Shown here: in pieces, positions 1-9,000 of the stretch
Layout: every line of letters begins with the position of its first letter
Numbering within the stretch: the first letter of the stretch is position 1
Origin: Meishania sp964351985
GTDB taxonomy: Bacteria; Bacteroidota; Bacteroidia; Flavobacteriales; Flavobacteriaceae
Reading direction: 5' to 3'
NCBI GenBank assembly: GCA_964351985.1
Contig: CAYGPR010000005.1
Location: forward strand, 58,174 to 122,173
DNA: 64,000 bases
Translations under genes and position numbers: made by a program
The notes under the pieces: model-generated
Told to the model about the DNA's origin: nothing
The model's input: only the letters and a program-made list of their open reading frames with translations
Databases searched by the model: none

Positions 1-309
1 ACCGCCCAAAACATGGGTCATTTCTATCCAGCGAAGTTGTTTGTCGATTTCTGTTTTTCTAAAGGAGGCATCCGGGTGCGTAAAATCTGGGGAGCAACAG
101 AGCATAGGTATTTCTTTGCCACGTTGTTCTACTTCCCTTCGAAAACCGGGCCAATTCTTTTCATCTTCCATTTCGAGGAATCCCGCATACCATTCCAATC
201 CTTGTACATCCAATTCGCAGGCAAGTTCGATCCATTCAGAAAGTTTCATCGTTCCGTCCTTGCACAAGGCTTGCATGAACGCTTTGGGAAATACAGCTAA
301 TTTTGGCAA
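1..309 (-). CDS. Sugar phosphate isomerase/epimerase-like TIM-barrel protein, cut by window edge
   Basis: The reverse strand is open from about 309 to the window edge and encodes the N-terminal ~100 residues of a xylose-isomerase-like TIM-barrel protein. Segments such as KLSEWIELACELDVQGLEWY and CCSPDFTHP are typical of the first two beta/alpha units of this superfamily, in which substrate sugars or keto-sugars are isomerised or epimerised with a divalent metal. No signal peptide is seen, so it should be cytoplasmic. No ATG sits at the expected start; TTG at 309-307 is the best candidate, and ATT or ATC codons just upstream are alternatives. It follows the SDR gene by about 26 bp and is probably the fifth gene of the minus-strand operon. 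The substrate cannot be told from this fragment. Confidence 0.7.
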   Translation of the reverse strand, partial: MPKLAVFPKAFMQALCKDGTMKLSEWIELACELDVQGLEWYAGFLEMEDEKNWPGFRREVEQRGKEIPMLCCSPDFTHPDASFRKTEIDKQLRWIEMTHVLGG

Positions 310-335
310 TTGATTTTCGATTATAATTGAACGTA

Positions 336-1112
336 TTATTTTTTTGGTGGATTCCTTCCGATCATCGGAAACTGTTCCACCTCGATAACCTGACCTGTTA
401 TTGGTCCGGATTCATCATCCATCAAATAGATGGCCGATGAAGCTAACTCTTCCGGTTTGAAAAGACGTTTTGCGGGAGCGAAGACATTAGGGAGTTTTTC
501 GAACCAATCCTCATCCATACCCTGTTCACGTTGGTTTATCAACTCGTGTTCGGTCAATACCCATCCAGGATTGATTTGGTTCACGCGCACACCATGATCT
601 CTAAAAAGGCTATCCCCCAAATTTCGACTCATGGTCATCAAGGCCCCTTTTGAGATGCTATAGGCCAATAAATTAGGCTCTCCGCTCCATGAATTGATGG
701 ACCCGATATTTACCACGCATCCTTTTGTTTTTTTTAATTCCGGTAATGCCGTTTGTATGATGGCGAAGGGGGCGATGGTATTCACGGCCAACATACGTTC
801 AAGATAGGGTACCGTAGTCGAGTCTATATTCGAGGAGGCCACGATGGCGGCGTTATTAACCACGGCATCCAACTTTCCGAAGGAGCTGACTGCTTTTTCA
901 ATTAGTTTTTTAGGGGCATTTTCTTCAGTGATATCGATGGTCAAATGCACAGCATTGTTTGTACCCAATTCTTGCAAGAGTTCTTGGCCCAATTCTTCCC
1001 GTAAACCGTTTAATATGACCTTGGCACCTTCATTAACACATCTTCGGGCGATTGCCCTACCGATACCGGTATAGCTTCCTGTGACTAAAATAACCTTATC
1101 CTTTAAACGCAT
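336..1112 (-). CDS. SDR family NAD(P)-dependent oxidoreductase
   Basis: A classical short-chain dehydrogenase/reductase of 258 residues. The cofactor-binding motif TGSYTGIG is at residues 11-18, NNAA at about 86-89, a catalytic serine near 138, and YSISK at 151-155, followed by the usual NPGW segment. It should oxidise or reduce a hydroxyl/keto group on a small substrate in the cytoplasm. The gene lies 6 bp downstream of the zinc dehydrogenase gene in a compact minus-strand operon with a HUMPS-family enzyme and TIM-barrel isomerases, so a sugar, polyol or sugar acid is the likely substrate. This is inference from context; SDR sequence alone does not fix specificity. Confidence 0.88.
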   Translation of the reverse strand: MRLKDKVILVTGSYTGIGRAIARRCVNEGAKVILNGLREELGQELLQELGTNNAVHLTIDITEENAPKKLIEKAVSSFGKLDAVVNNAAIVASSNIDSTTVPYLERMLAVNTIAPFAIIQTALPELKKTKGCVVNIGSINSWSGEPNLLAYSISKGALMTMSRNLGDSLFRDHGVRVNQINPGWVLTEHELINQREQGMDEDWFEKLPNVFAPAKRLFKPEELASSAIYLMDDESGPITGQVIEVEQFPMIGRNPPKK

Positions 1113-1118
1113 ATTGTT

Positions 1119-2147
1119 CTAACTTGGTTTTAAAACACTTTTTACAACTTGGCCCGAGTGCATTTGCTCAAAAGCTTCATGCCAATCGGTAAGTCCCCAA
1201 ACTCCACCAATAATCGGTTTAACATCCAATCGCCCTGATGCCAAAAGGGAAAGTACTTTTTCCCAAATAGGCCAATTATGACTAAAACTACCTTGCAACC
1301 GCACATTTTTTTGTACCAAAGGATCTAGACTAAAGCCCAAGGGTCGTGGTCCCCAACCCACTTTGGTTATCTGTCCGTTCGGGCGAACCCATATTAGGGC
1401 ATTTTTTAAGGTCACACTGACCCCGGCAGCATCGATTACACAATCGGCCCCGAGGCCGTCGTAGGCATTGGCCCATTCCGTAGCATCACCTATTATGGAG
1501 GTACAGCCGTATTGTTCAGCAATTTTCAAGCGCCCTCTGTCCGCTTCGAGCCCTACAACGGCGACTTCCGCCCCGCATAAATTCGCTATTGCCGCACAAA
1601 GAATTCCTATCGTTCCCGGTCCTATGACAATAACCCGATCACCCGGGTTGATATTTGAGTTCACGACCACGGCATTGTAGGCTACGGAACATGGTTCCGT
1701 CAAGCATGCCTGCTCAAAAGCAAGATTTTCGGGAACGGAGTGAAGACAACGGGCAGGCACTTTCACAAAACGTGTCATCGCACCATTGACCCCATATCCA
1801 AACCCTTTTCGAGTGGGATCTAGATTATATAGACCTTTACGTGACATCGGATTATTCAAATCGATGACAGCTGCGGTTTCGCTAACTACGCGGTCTCCGG
1901 CCGACCATCCTTTTACATTTTTACCCAATTCAACAATATGACCCCCGAATTCATGACCGAGCACGACAGGATAGTTGACCGGCCAACTATGGTCCGAAGT
2001 CCATTGGTGCAAATCACTGCCACAGACACCGACATTGGCCACTTCGAGCAGTACATCTTCAGCTCCGATTTCAGGTTTGGGTATCTCACGGATTTCCACA
2101 CTTCCCTTTTCGGGTGCAAAATTGACAACGGCGATTGATTTTGTCAT
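1119..2147 (-). CDS. Zinc-dependent alcohol/polyol dehydrogenase lacking structural-zinc cysteines
   Basis: A 342-residue medium-chain dehydrogenase of the sorbitol/threonine dehydrogenase type. Catalytic-zinc residues are visible: Cys42 in GVCGSDLH, His65-Glu66 in GHE, and the TEPCSVA segment near 150-156. The Rossmann motif GPGTIG is at about 176-181. The four positions that normally carry the structural-zinc cysteines (96, 99, 102, 110; the family's regular spacing) are Asp, Asn, Ser and Asp here, so the structural zinc is expected to be absent. It probably oxidises a sugar alcohol or sugar acid hydroxyl with NAD(P). It sits 7 bp after the HUMPS gene and 6 bp before the SDR gene, in one operon. 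Confidence 0.85.
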   Translation of the reverse strand: MTKSIAVVNFAPEKGSVEIREIPKPEIGAEDVLLEVANVGVCGSDLHQWTSDHSWPVNYPVVLGHEFGGHIVELGKNVKGWSAGDRVVSETAAVIDLNNPMSRKGLYNLDPTRKGFGYGVNGAMTRFVKVPARCLHSVPENLAFEQACLTEPCSVAYNAVVVNSNINPGDRVIVIGPGTIGILCAAIANLCGAEVAVVGLEADRGRLKIAEQYGCTSIIGDATEWANAYDGLGADCVIDAAGVSVTLKNALIWVRPNGQITKVGWGPRPLGFSLDPLVQKNVRLQGSFSHNWPIWEKVLSLLASGRLDVKPIIGGVWGLTDWHEAFEQMHSGQVVKSVLKPS

Positions 2148-2154
2148 GTATAAT

Positions 2155-2868
2155 TTAAATTTTAGTGCTATTCATTTTGACATCCCCATAGGCATGTATC
2201 GTATCACAGATAAGGCGCAAAGAACTTTCCAAATCTCCTTCGGCGGTTTTAAAGGAATCTGCATCAATGGTCAAGGGAGCGCCTAAAACAACTAAGGGAG
2301 CTCCATATTCAGGACATCGAATAGCCTGCTCCAACGATAATCCGCCTACCGCCTGTACGGGTACGTTCACTGCTTCGACAACCTCTTTCAACTGGTCCAT
2401 CGGACTGGGCATGGCTTTTCCGGCCGCCGCAATGCCGCGCCGCTCGTCATAACCGATATGGTGTATCACATAATCGCAGCCTAAATCTTCAAGAAATTTG
2501 GCACCCTCGACCATATCGGGACATCCTAAATTATCACCCATTACTTCTACACCGTAATCCTGGCCGGCTTGAACGACCACCTTTATCGTTTCGGGATGAG
2601 CCCGTGCCATGACAACGATATGGGTCGCACCCGCTTTGGCCATCATTTCGGCCTCTAAATATCCACCATCCATGGTTTTTAAATCGGCCACTATAGGTAT
2701 TTTTGGGAAAGCTTCCCTAAGTTTTCTAACCCCATGTAATCCTTCCGCCAAAATAAGTGGTGTACCGGCCTCCAACCAATCTGCTCCGGCACGCAACGCC
2801 ATTGCAGCGGTTTCTAAGGCTTCATCGATATTAGTGAGGTCAAGAGATATTTGGACTATGGGTTTCAT
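2155..2868 (-). CDS. HUMPS-family (OMP decarboxylase-like) enzyme, 3-hexulose-6-phosphate synthase / 3-keto-gulonate-6-P decarboxylase type
   Basis: A 237-residue (beta/alpha)8 protein of the orotidine-5'-phosphate decarboxylase suprafamily. The diagnostic metal-binding motif D-x-K-x-x-D is at residues 62-67 (DLKTMDGG), and the phosphate-binding end GGLSLEQA is near 190. Members split or decarboxylate phosphorylated keto-sugars (3-hexulose-6-phosphate synthase, 3-keto-L-gulonate-6-phosphate decarboxylase). The insert around MPSPMDQLKEV is longer than in textbook members, so I do not assign one reaction. No phosphohexuloisomerase partner lies next to it, which argues against a plain ribulose monophosphate pathway. 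It is located between the exported isomerase (11 bp upstream) and the dehydrogenase (7 bp downstream) in one operon. Confidence 0.8.
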   Translation of the reverse strand: MKPIVQISLDLTNIDEALETAAMALRAGADWLEAGTPLILAEGLHGVRKLREAFPKIPIVADLKTMDGGYLEAEMMAKAGATHIVVMARAHPETIKVVVQAGQDYGVEVMGDNLGCPDMVEGAKFLEDLGCDYVIHHIGYDERRGIAAAGKAMPSPMDQLKEVVEAVNVPVQAVGGLSLEQAIRCPEYGAPLVVLGAPLTIDADSFKTAEGDLESSLRLICDTIHAYGDVKMNSTKI

Positions 2869-2879
2869 CTTATAACGAA

Positions 2880-3752
2880 TTAATTAAAACCAATTTGTTT
2901 GATTCCTTTATGACTGATTTCTATGGCTTCGAGAGGCTTCATTCCATCGAAAGTCTGGTCTTGCTCTACCATATAATATTTCATACCCGATAACTTTTTC
3001 TTAGCGAGAATTTTTGCAAAATCGATTTTTCCCTTTCCCACCGGGGCGAATCTGCCTTGCTCGTCCATATCTTTCACATGCCACATTTTGAAACGCCCTG
3101 GATATTTTTCGAAATAGGCTAATGGGTCGGCTCCCGCTTTGGTCACCCAAAATAAGTCCATTTGAAAATTCACGTATTTGGGATTGCAATTTTCGAGTAG
3201 ATAATCAATCGTTACTATGCCATCGGCATCCTTCTTGAATTCAAAATCATGGTTATGGTACAATAACTTGAGTCCTGCCTTGGCACATTTTTCACCGATT
3301 GTGTCCAAAATTTTCGCCAAATTTTCTGCGCCACCGGTCATGCCCATTCCATTTTCACCACTTTTGAAAAGCCCCATCGGTGGTACCGGAATAACGAAAT
3401 ATTTGAATCCGGCCGCTTTTACGTCCGCAATCATAGCATCCGCGTTATCTAGGGTTACCGAGCCTTGATGGGTGCTGATAGGTTTCAGGCCTAAAGATTT
3501 CAGAACTTTTTTGAACTGCTCTGGAGGCATGTTGTAAAACTTTCCATCGTTATATCCCGCTGCCTCGATATTTTTATATCCCGCTTCGGATACGGCTAAT
3601 AAAGTAGCTTTTGCATTAGTGCCCATATCATTACGGACCGTATATAGAGCAAGGCCCCCAACTTTTTTCTGTGCATTGCTGGGCAGGAAGCTCAGCAATA
3701 GTAACATGGTAAGCCCAAGCTTTAGTAATGATTTAATTCCTTTGGTGAGCAT
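2880..3752 (-). CDS. Exported sugar phosphate isomerase/epimerase-like TIM-barrel protein
   Basis: A 290-residue protein with a Sec signal peptide (hydrophobic LGLTMLLLLSFLPSNAQ, cleavage expected after SNAQ near residue 27) followed by a xylose-isomerase-like TIM barrel. Recognisable segments are IEAAGYNDG, YHNHDFEF (metal/substrate-binding strand), QMDLFWVTKAG and MWHVKDMD. It resembles the Tat-type protein at 9292-10185 through the shared YHNHDFEF, QMD-WV and MWH-KDMD blocks. Exported members of this family in Bacteroidota occur with Gfo/Idh/MocA oxidoreductases and DUF1080 proteins in glycoside degradation loci, which is also the context here. It is the first gene of the minus-strand operon, with a promoter at 3801-3833. 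Confidence 0.85.
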   Translation of the reverse strand: MLTKGIKSLLKLGLTMLLLLSFLPSNAQKKVGGLALYTVRNDMGTNAKATLLAVSEAGYKNIEAAGYNDGKFYNMPPEQFKKVLKSLGLKPISTHQGSVTLDNADAMIADVKAAGFKYFVIPVPPMGLFKSGENGMGMTGGAENLAKILDTIGEKCAKAGLKLLYHNHDFEFKKDADGIVTIDYLLENCNPKYVNFQMDLFWVTKAGADPLAYFEKYPGRFKMWHVKDMDEQGRFAPVGKGKIDFAKILAKKKLSGMKYYMVEQDQTFDGMKPLEAIEISHKGIKQIGFN

Positions 3753-3800
3753 TTTTGATTGTTTTATAAGTTTTGTGCATTAAAAGTAAGGAAAGCAAAT

Positions 3801-3833
3801 CAAAAGTATGGCCGTGTTATCATTTTTTCAAAA
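3801..3833 (-). promoter_or_regulatory. Bacteroidota-type promoter for the minus-strand sugar operon
   Basis: Read on the minus strand, TTTTG (3833-3829), a 20-nt spacer and TACTTTTG (3808-3801) match the Bacteroidota consensus TTTG / TAnnTTTG. It stands about 50 bp upstream of the ATG at 3752, facing the divergent plus-strand cluster. Confidence 0.7.
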
Positions 3834-3925
3834 CCAGAACTTCTATAGTTCACATAGCCGTCATTCTTTATAAAATAGAGATGTTTTTTCCATCATGTGG
3901 TGAATAATCTTTATATTTAAATCGG

Positions 3926-3940
3926 AGGTCTAGAAGACCT
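3926..3940 (+). promoter_or_regulatory. Perfect hairpin in the leader of the Gfo/Idh/MocA gene
   Basis: AGGTCT-AGA-AGACCT is a perfect 6-bp stem with a 3-nt loop, followed by TTTTATT, 35 bp before the ATG. A TATATTTA box at 3912-3919 could be the -7 element, which would place the hairpin at the extreme 5' end of the transcript. It could stabilise the mRNA end or act as a weak terminator of upstream reads. The same core (AGGTCT/AGACCT, loop AGG) occurs at 50910-50924. Confidence 0.4.
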
Positions 3941-3974
3941 TTTATTCCTAACAAAAATGTAGTAAAACTAAATT

Positions 3975-5288
3975 ATGGGCAATCTCAAATATAGCGACAC
4001 TGCCAATTCGGGTCGTCGTGAATTCATAAAGAAATCTGGAATTGTATTGGTAGGAGGATCCATGGCCTATCCTTCAGGAATGTTGGCAGGTTCGGGAACT
4101 TCTATTGAAAACACCATTAAAGTAGGCCTTATCGGATGTGGGGGCCGAGGCACTGGTGCAGCATCACAAGCCTTGATGGCCGACCCCAATGTGGTACTGA
4201 CAGCTATGGGCGATGTATTTGAAGACCGATTGGAAAGTTCGTTGATGGAGCTTATGAAAATAAGTGCACCTCAGATAAAAGTGGATGCGGACAGTAAATT
4301 CGTAGGCTTCGATGCGTATCAAAAAGTTATCGATTCAGGAGTCGATGTGGTATTGTTGGCCACTCCGCCAGGATTTCGCCCCGACCATCTGACAGCGGCA
4401 GTCGATGCCGGAAAGCATATTTTCTGTGAAAAACCGGTTGCCGTTGATGCACCCGGGGTACGCAAAGTAATGGCGGCCGCACAAAAGGCCAAAGAAAAGC
4501 AGTTGAATATCGTTTCTGGATTCTGTTTTCGATATGATTCCGCCAAAAGGGCCACTTTTGAAAAAGTCTTGAATGGTGGTGTAGGAGATATAAAATCGGT
4601 ATCTACTTTTAGATATGGATGGGAAGCGTGGTACAAAGACCGCCAACCAGATTGGACCGATATGACCTACAAAATGCGAAATTGGTACTACTACAATTGG
4701 CTCTCGGGAGATTTTATCGTAGAACAGGCGGTACATAGTTTAGATATGATGTCTTGGGCCATGGGCGATGTAATGCCCATCAAAGCCATCGGTTCAGGTG
4801 GAAGACAACGGCGTACCGATGAGAAATATGGTAATATTTATGATCACTTCGCTGTAGAATTTGAATATGAAAATGGTGCCAAAGGATATCACTTTACCCG
4901 CCAACAATCTGATACCGCGACGAAAAATAGCGTTGATGTTTTCGGCAGCGAAGGTAATGCCTTGGTAAAGGTCGGGAAGCAATATGAACTGAAAGGAAAG
5001 GAAAACTGGAACTATCAAGGCGAAAACAACAATATGTACCAGACACAACATGATGAACTCTTTGCGGCGATAAAGAATGGTACACCTATTAACGATGGAA
5101 ACTTTATGGCACAGAGTACGTTGTTGGCTATTTGGGGCCGTGAAGCGGGCTATACGGGCCAAGAAATCACGTATGATGAAATCTTTAATTCCCAAAGCTC
5201 GATAGGACCCAATATTGATCAATATGCTTGGGATTTTGAATGGCCGACACCCCCGATTGCCATTCCGGGACAAACTAAATTGGTTTAA
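3975..5288 (+). CDS. Gfo/Idh/MocA family oxidoreductase with Tat signal
   Basis: A 437-residue protein. The N-terminus carries a twin-arginine signal (RREFIKKSG from residue 14), so the folded protein with its nucleotide cofactor is probably exported to the periplasm. The Rossmann motif GLIGCGGRGTG begins at residue 51 and the family signature CEKP is at 151-154. The C-terminal half is the usual Gfo/Idh/MocA alpha/beta sheet domain. Exported Bacteroidota members oxidise glycosides (for example to 3-keto-glycosides) or act on sugar rings, using bound NAD(H). It heads the plus-strand series, with the DUF1080 lipoprotein 16 bp downstream, and lies divergently from the minus-strand operon. Confidence 0.9.
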   Translation: MGNLKYSDTANSGRREFIKKSGIVLVGGSMAYPSGMLAGSGTSIENTIKVGLIGCGGRGTGAASQALMADPNVVLTAMGDVFEDRLESSLMELMKISAPQIKVDADSKFVGFDAYQKVIDSGVDVVLLATPPGFRPDHLTAAVDAGKHIFCEKPVAVDAPGVRKVMAAAQKAKEKQLNIVSGFCFRYDSAKRATFEKVLNGGVGDIKSVSTFRYGWEAWYKDRQPDWTDMTYKMRNWYYYNWLSGDFIVEQAVHSLDMMSWAMGDVMPIKAIGSGGRQRRTDEKYGNIYDHFAVEFEYENGAKGYHFTRQQSDTATKNSVDVFGSEGNALVKVGKQYELKGKENWNYQGENNNMYQTQHDELFAAIKNGTPINDGNFMAQSTLLAIWGREAGYTGQEITYDEIFNSQSSIGPNIDQYAWDFEWPTPPIAIPGQTKLV

Positions 5289-5304
5289 CTTCTATTTTAA
5301 AATC

Positions 5305-6057
5305 ATGAAAAACATTTTATTTGGTGCTACAGCTTTGTTCCTTTTCTCATGCTCAAAAGCGCAGGTACCCGAAATATCTTTTGGTACAAAAACTACTTTA
5401 AAAGCATTGACTTCAGAAACTGAAAGTAAGGTAGATACCTTACAATGGATCAATGTAAACACAGATGCCGATACATGGCGTACCGAAGGTGAGCTTTTAA
5501 TTTGTAAAGGCCTGCCGATAGGGGTGATGCGCTCTGCAAAACAATATGAAAATTTTATTCTTGAAGTTGAATGGCGTCATATGGAGGCAGGTGGAAATTC
5601 CGGTGTATTCGTATGGAGCGATGCCAAACCAGACCCCGAATCTCGTTTACCGGGTGGTGTAGAAGTGCAGATGTTAGAACTTGATTGGGTCAATATCAAT
5701 AACCGCGACGGTGTAAAACCCCCGATTGCTTATGTACACGGGGAGCTTTTTGGAGTTGGCGGGGTCGAGACAGTTCCTGACAATCCTAGAGGTACACGCA
5801 GTAAGTCCATTGAAAATAGGGCCATAGGAAAAGGTGAATGGAATTCCTATACAGTAGTTTGTGTGGACGGTACCATAAAACTATCCGTCAACGGTAAATA
5901 TGTGAACGGTATCAGTAAATCCACCATAAAAAAAGGGTATTTGTGTTTGGAATCCGAAGGGGCTGAAATACACTTTCGTAATTTTAAACTTATCGAATTG
6001 GCGCCGGGTGTAACTTCCGAGGCTCAAATCGTTGAAGAATTATCGAGCAAAAAATAA
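5305..6057 (+). CDS. DUF1080 (3-keto-disaccharide hydrolase-like) lipoprotein
   Basis: A 250-residue protein. The start at 5305 is chosen because it gives a lipoprotein signal (MKNILFGATALFLFSC, lipobox Cys16); the frame stays open upstream only inside the preceding gene. The mature part is a concanavalin/lectin-like DUF1080 domain with typical segments WRTEGELLICKG, NFILEVEWRH, GGNSGVFVW and GEWNSYTVVCVDGTIKLSVNG. Some DUF1080 proteins from gut Bacteroidetes hydrolyse 3-keto-glycosides made by Gfo/Idh/MocA oxidoreductases. The tight coupling to such an oxidoreductase here supports the same pairing, at the cell envelope. Substrate is unknown. Confidence 0.85.
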   Translation: MKNILFGATALFLFSCSKAQVPEISFGTKTTLKALTSETESKVDTLQWINVNTDADTWRTEGELLICKGLPIGVMRSAKQYENFILEVEWRHMEAGGNSGVFVWSDAKPDPESRLPGGVEVQMLELDWVNINNRDGVKPPIAYVHGELFGVGGVETVPDNPRGTRSKSIENRAIGKGEWNSYTVVCVDGTIKLSVNGKYVNGISKSTIKKGYLCLESEGAEIHFRNFKLIELAPGVTSEAQIVEELSSKK

Positions 6058-6090
6058 GGATTCAAAACCTGAACTTAATTAACACTTTTT

Positions 6091-9000
6091 ATGGATTCCC
6101 CTATGCACAAAATTTTATTCCTGCTTGTTTCCCTTTTTTCTATAACAATAACTATTGGGCAAAAAAAGTCTTCTGAACCTGCTATCAATGAGAAGCTTTA
6201 TGAATCGATGGAGTATCGGAATATTGGTCCATTTCGGGGCGGACGTTCTACTACGGTAACCGGCATTCCTGATGATATTTTCACTTATTATATGGGTGCT
6301 ACGGGCGGAGGAGTTTGGAAAACCACCGATGGCGGAAACACTTGGAACAATATTTCTGACGGCTATTTTAACACCACGGGGATTGGTGATATTACCCCAG
6401 CACCTTCTGACCCCAACATCATCTACGTTGGTACAGGAGAATCGCCTGTTCGTGGGGTAAAGACTTCCCATGGCGATGGACTCTATAAATCTACGGATGC
6501 CGGTAAAACCTGGAAGCATGTGGGTCTTGAGAAGACAAGACATATTAGCGATGTATATGTGCATCCTAAAAATCCCGATAAAGTTTATGTAGCGGCCCAG
6601 GGAAATCCGTGGGGGCCTAATGAAGAGCGAGGAGTCTATCTTTCGGAGGATGGTGGTGTAACTTGGGAAAAAATTCTGTATGTCGATGAAAATTCTGGTA
6701 TTGTCGATATGACCGTTGACCCGAACAACCCTAATTTCATGATGGTCGCTTCTTGGGAATTTTGGCGCAAACCTTGGGTCGTACACAGTGGCGGCCCCGG
6801 AAGTCGTATCTACAAAACCACGGATGGCGGCAAAAACTGGAAAGAAATTTCCAAAGGATTACCTGAATTAAAAGGGAAAATGGGAGTTTCCATTTCACCT
6901 GCCAACCCCGATATCGTTTATATCGCAATTGATGCGTTAGGTGATAAAGCGGGGGTCTATCGTTCCAACGATGCCGGAGAAAGTTTTGAGCAGACTACGA
7001 ACGACGCCACGACCTATGCTCGATCATGGTACTATATGCATATTATCGCCGATCCCAATGATGAAGATGAGCTTTGGGTCATGAACAGTTGGGCAATGAA
7101 ATCGATTGATGGTGGTAAGACCTTCGAAGGTATTCGTGGTAGCCATGTCGATCATCACGATCTGTGGATCAATCCGAACAATAGTGACATCATGGTGAAT
7201 GCCAACGATGGTGGAGGTTCGGTTACTTTTAACGGGGGCGAAACATGGTCTACGATGTACAATCAGCCCACCGGACAGTTCTACCGTTTGATTACGGACA
7301 ATGGATATCCGTATCGAGTGTATTCAGGGCAACAGGACAATAGCACAATAGCAATAGACAGTCGCGTAGTCGATGACGGTATAGGCGAAATGCATTGGGA
7401 CGTGATGCGCGCGGGAGAATCTTCAACCGTGGCCTTGGATCCCGACAATCCGCGTTTTGTCTATTCCACCTATTTTGCCAGTAATTTTGTGGAATGGGAC
7501 CGCGATATTGACAATACCCGAATGGTTATGCCTTATCCGACACGGGTAACCGGGGAGCAGCCGAAGAACTTAAAATATAGGGCCAATTGGAACGGTCCGG
7601 TTATCGTATCCCCACATAATCCCAATGTCATCTATTACGGTTCGCAGTACATGATGAAATCAACGGATAGGGGAGCAACTTGGGAGGTCATTAGCGAAGA
7701 CCTTACCCGAAATGACAAAGACCATCAAGGTAAAGGCGGAGAACCTATTAGCAATGAACAAATTACTGCTGAAAGCTATAATAATCTCTTCAACATCGAA
7801 GAGTCGCCTATCAAAGAAGGTGTGATTTGGGTAGGTTCTGATGATGGTTTGGTACACGTAACCCAAGACGCCGGTAAGACTTGGGCGAACGTAACCCCGA
7901 AAGGTTTGAAGGAAAGTATCATCAACGTTGTGGAACCTTCACCCCATAATCCTGCCACGGCTTACATTGCAGTAGCTGGTTATAAGATGAACGATTTTAC
8001 GCCCTATATTTTTAAAACAAACGATTATGGTGTGTCTTGGGAGAAAATAGTTAATGGACTTCCCGGCGATACCTTTGCTCGGACCGTACGGGAAGACCCT
8101 GATAGAAAAGGACTGTTATACGCCGGTACTGAAACCGGAGTTTTCGTTTCCTTCAATGACGGAAAATTATGGCATCCTTTACAAAACAATTTACCTGAAG
8201 TACCGATCACCGATTTACGGGTCAAACGTAAGGATTTAGTCGTAGCTACTCAAGGAAGGGCATTGTGGATATTGGACGATTTGACTCCTCTACACCAGAT
8301 TTCTGAAGAGATTGCAAAAGCCGACTATCATCTTTACAAACCTAATGATGTGTATACTGAACTTTCGGTGGCCTATAGTATCGATGGGGGATATGGTGAG
8401 AATCCGCCAGAGGGCGCCCAAATTCATTATGTACTCAATAAAGAGGTTCCGGAAGACACGCCTATGTCCATAGAAATAATTGACAACTACGGTGAAGTTG
8501 TCCATTCTGAGTTTACGGAACGTCCGAGAATGGGTTGTGATACTTTGGTCAAGCCGCAGCTTAAAAGAAAGGTTGGTGCCCATCGCTATCAATGGGATAT
8601 GAAAGTTGGCCTATTTGATTGTTTGACCGAATTACATACAACAAATCGAGATCTAACGGCATACAATACGCCTCCAGGAACGTATCAAGTACGATTCAGG
8701 GTAGGCGATTTCTCTAAGACAACGGATTTTGAAATCAAGGTTGATCCTCGCATTGAAAGTTCTATCGAAAATGCCGCTGCTGCCTACGAGGAGAGAGATG
8801 AAATATCCAAGTCCATTTATGAGGGGGCCACGGAAATGGCAAAAGGCGTTCGAGATCTTCGGAAAATAAAGCAACAACTGGATCTTATTCAGGACCTCAC
8901 ATCCGAAGATAATCTAAAAACGAAAGGAGAAGTACTAAACCAAACTATAGACGACTGGATCGCTGAGATTCTTCAGAAAGAAATGCGCACCTTCCAAAGT

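Noticed and set aside
13..313. Open frames on the plus strand at the left edge
   Set aside because: The minus strand codes for a clear TIM-barrel isomerase fragment over the same bases; the plus frames have no recognisable protein features.
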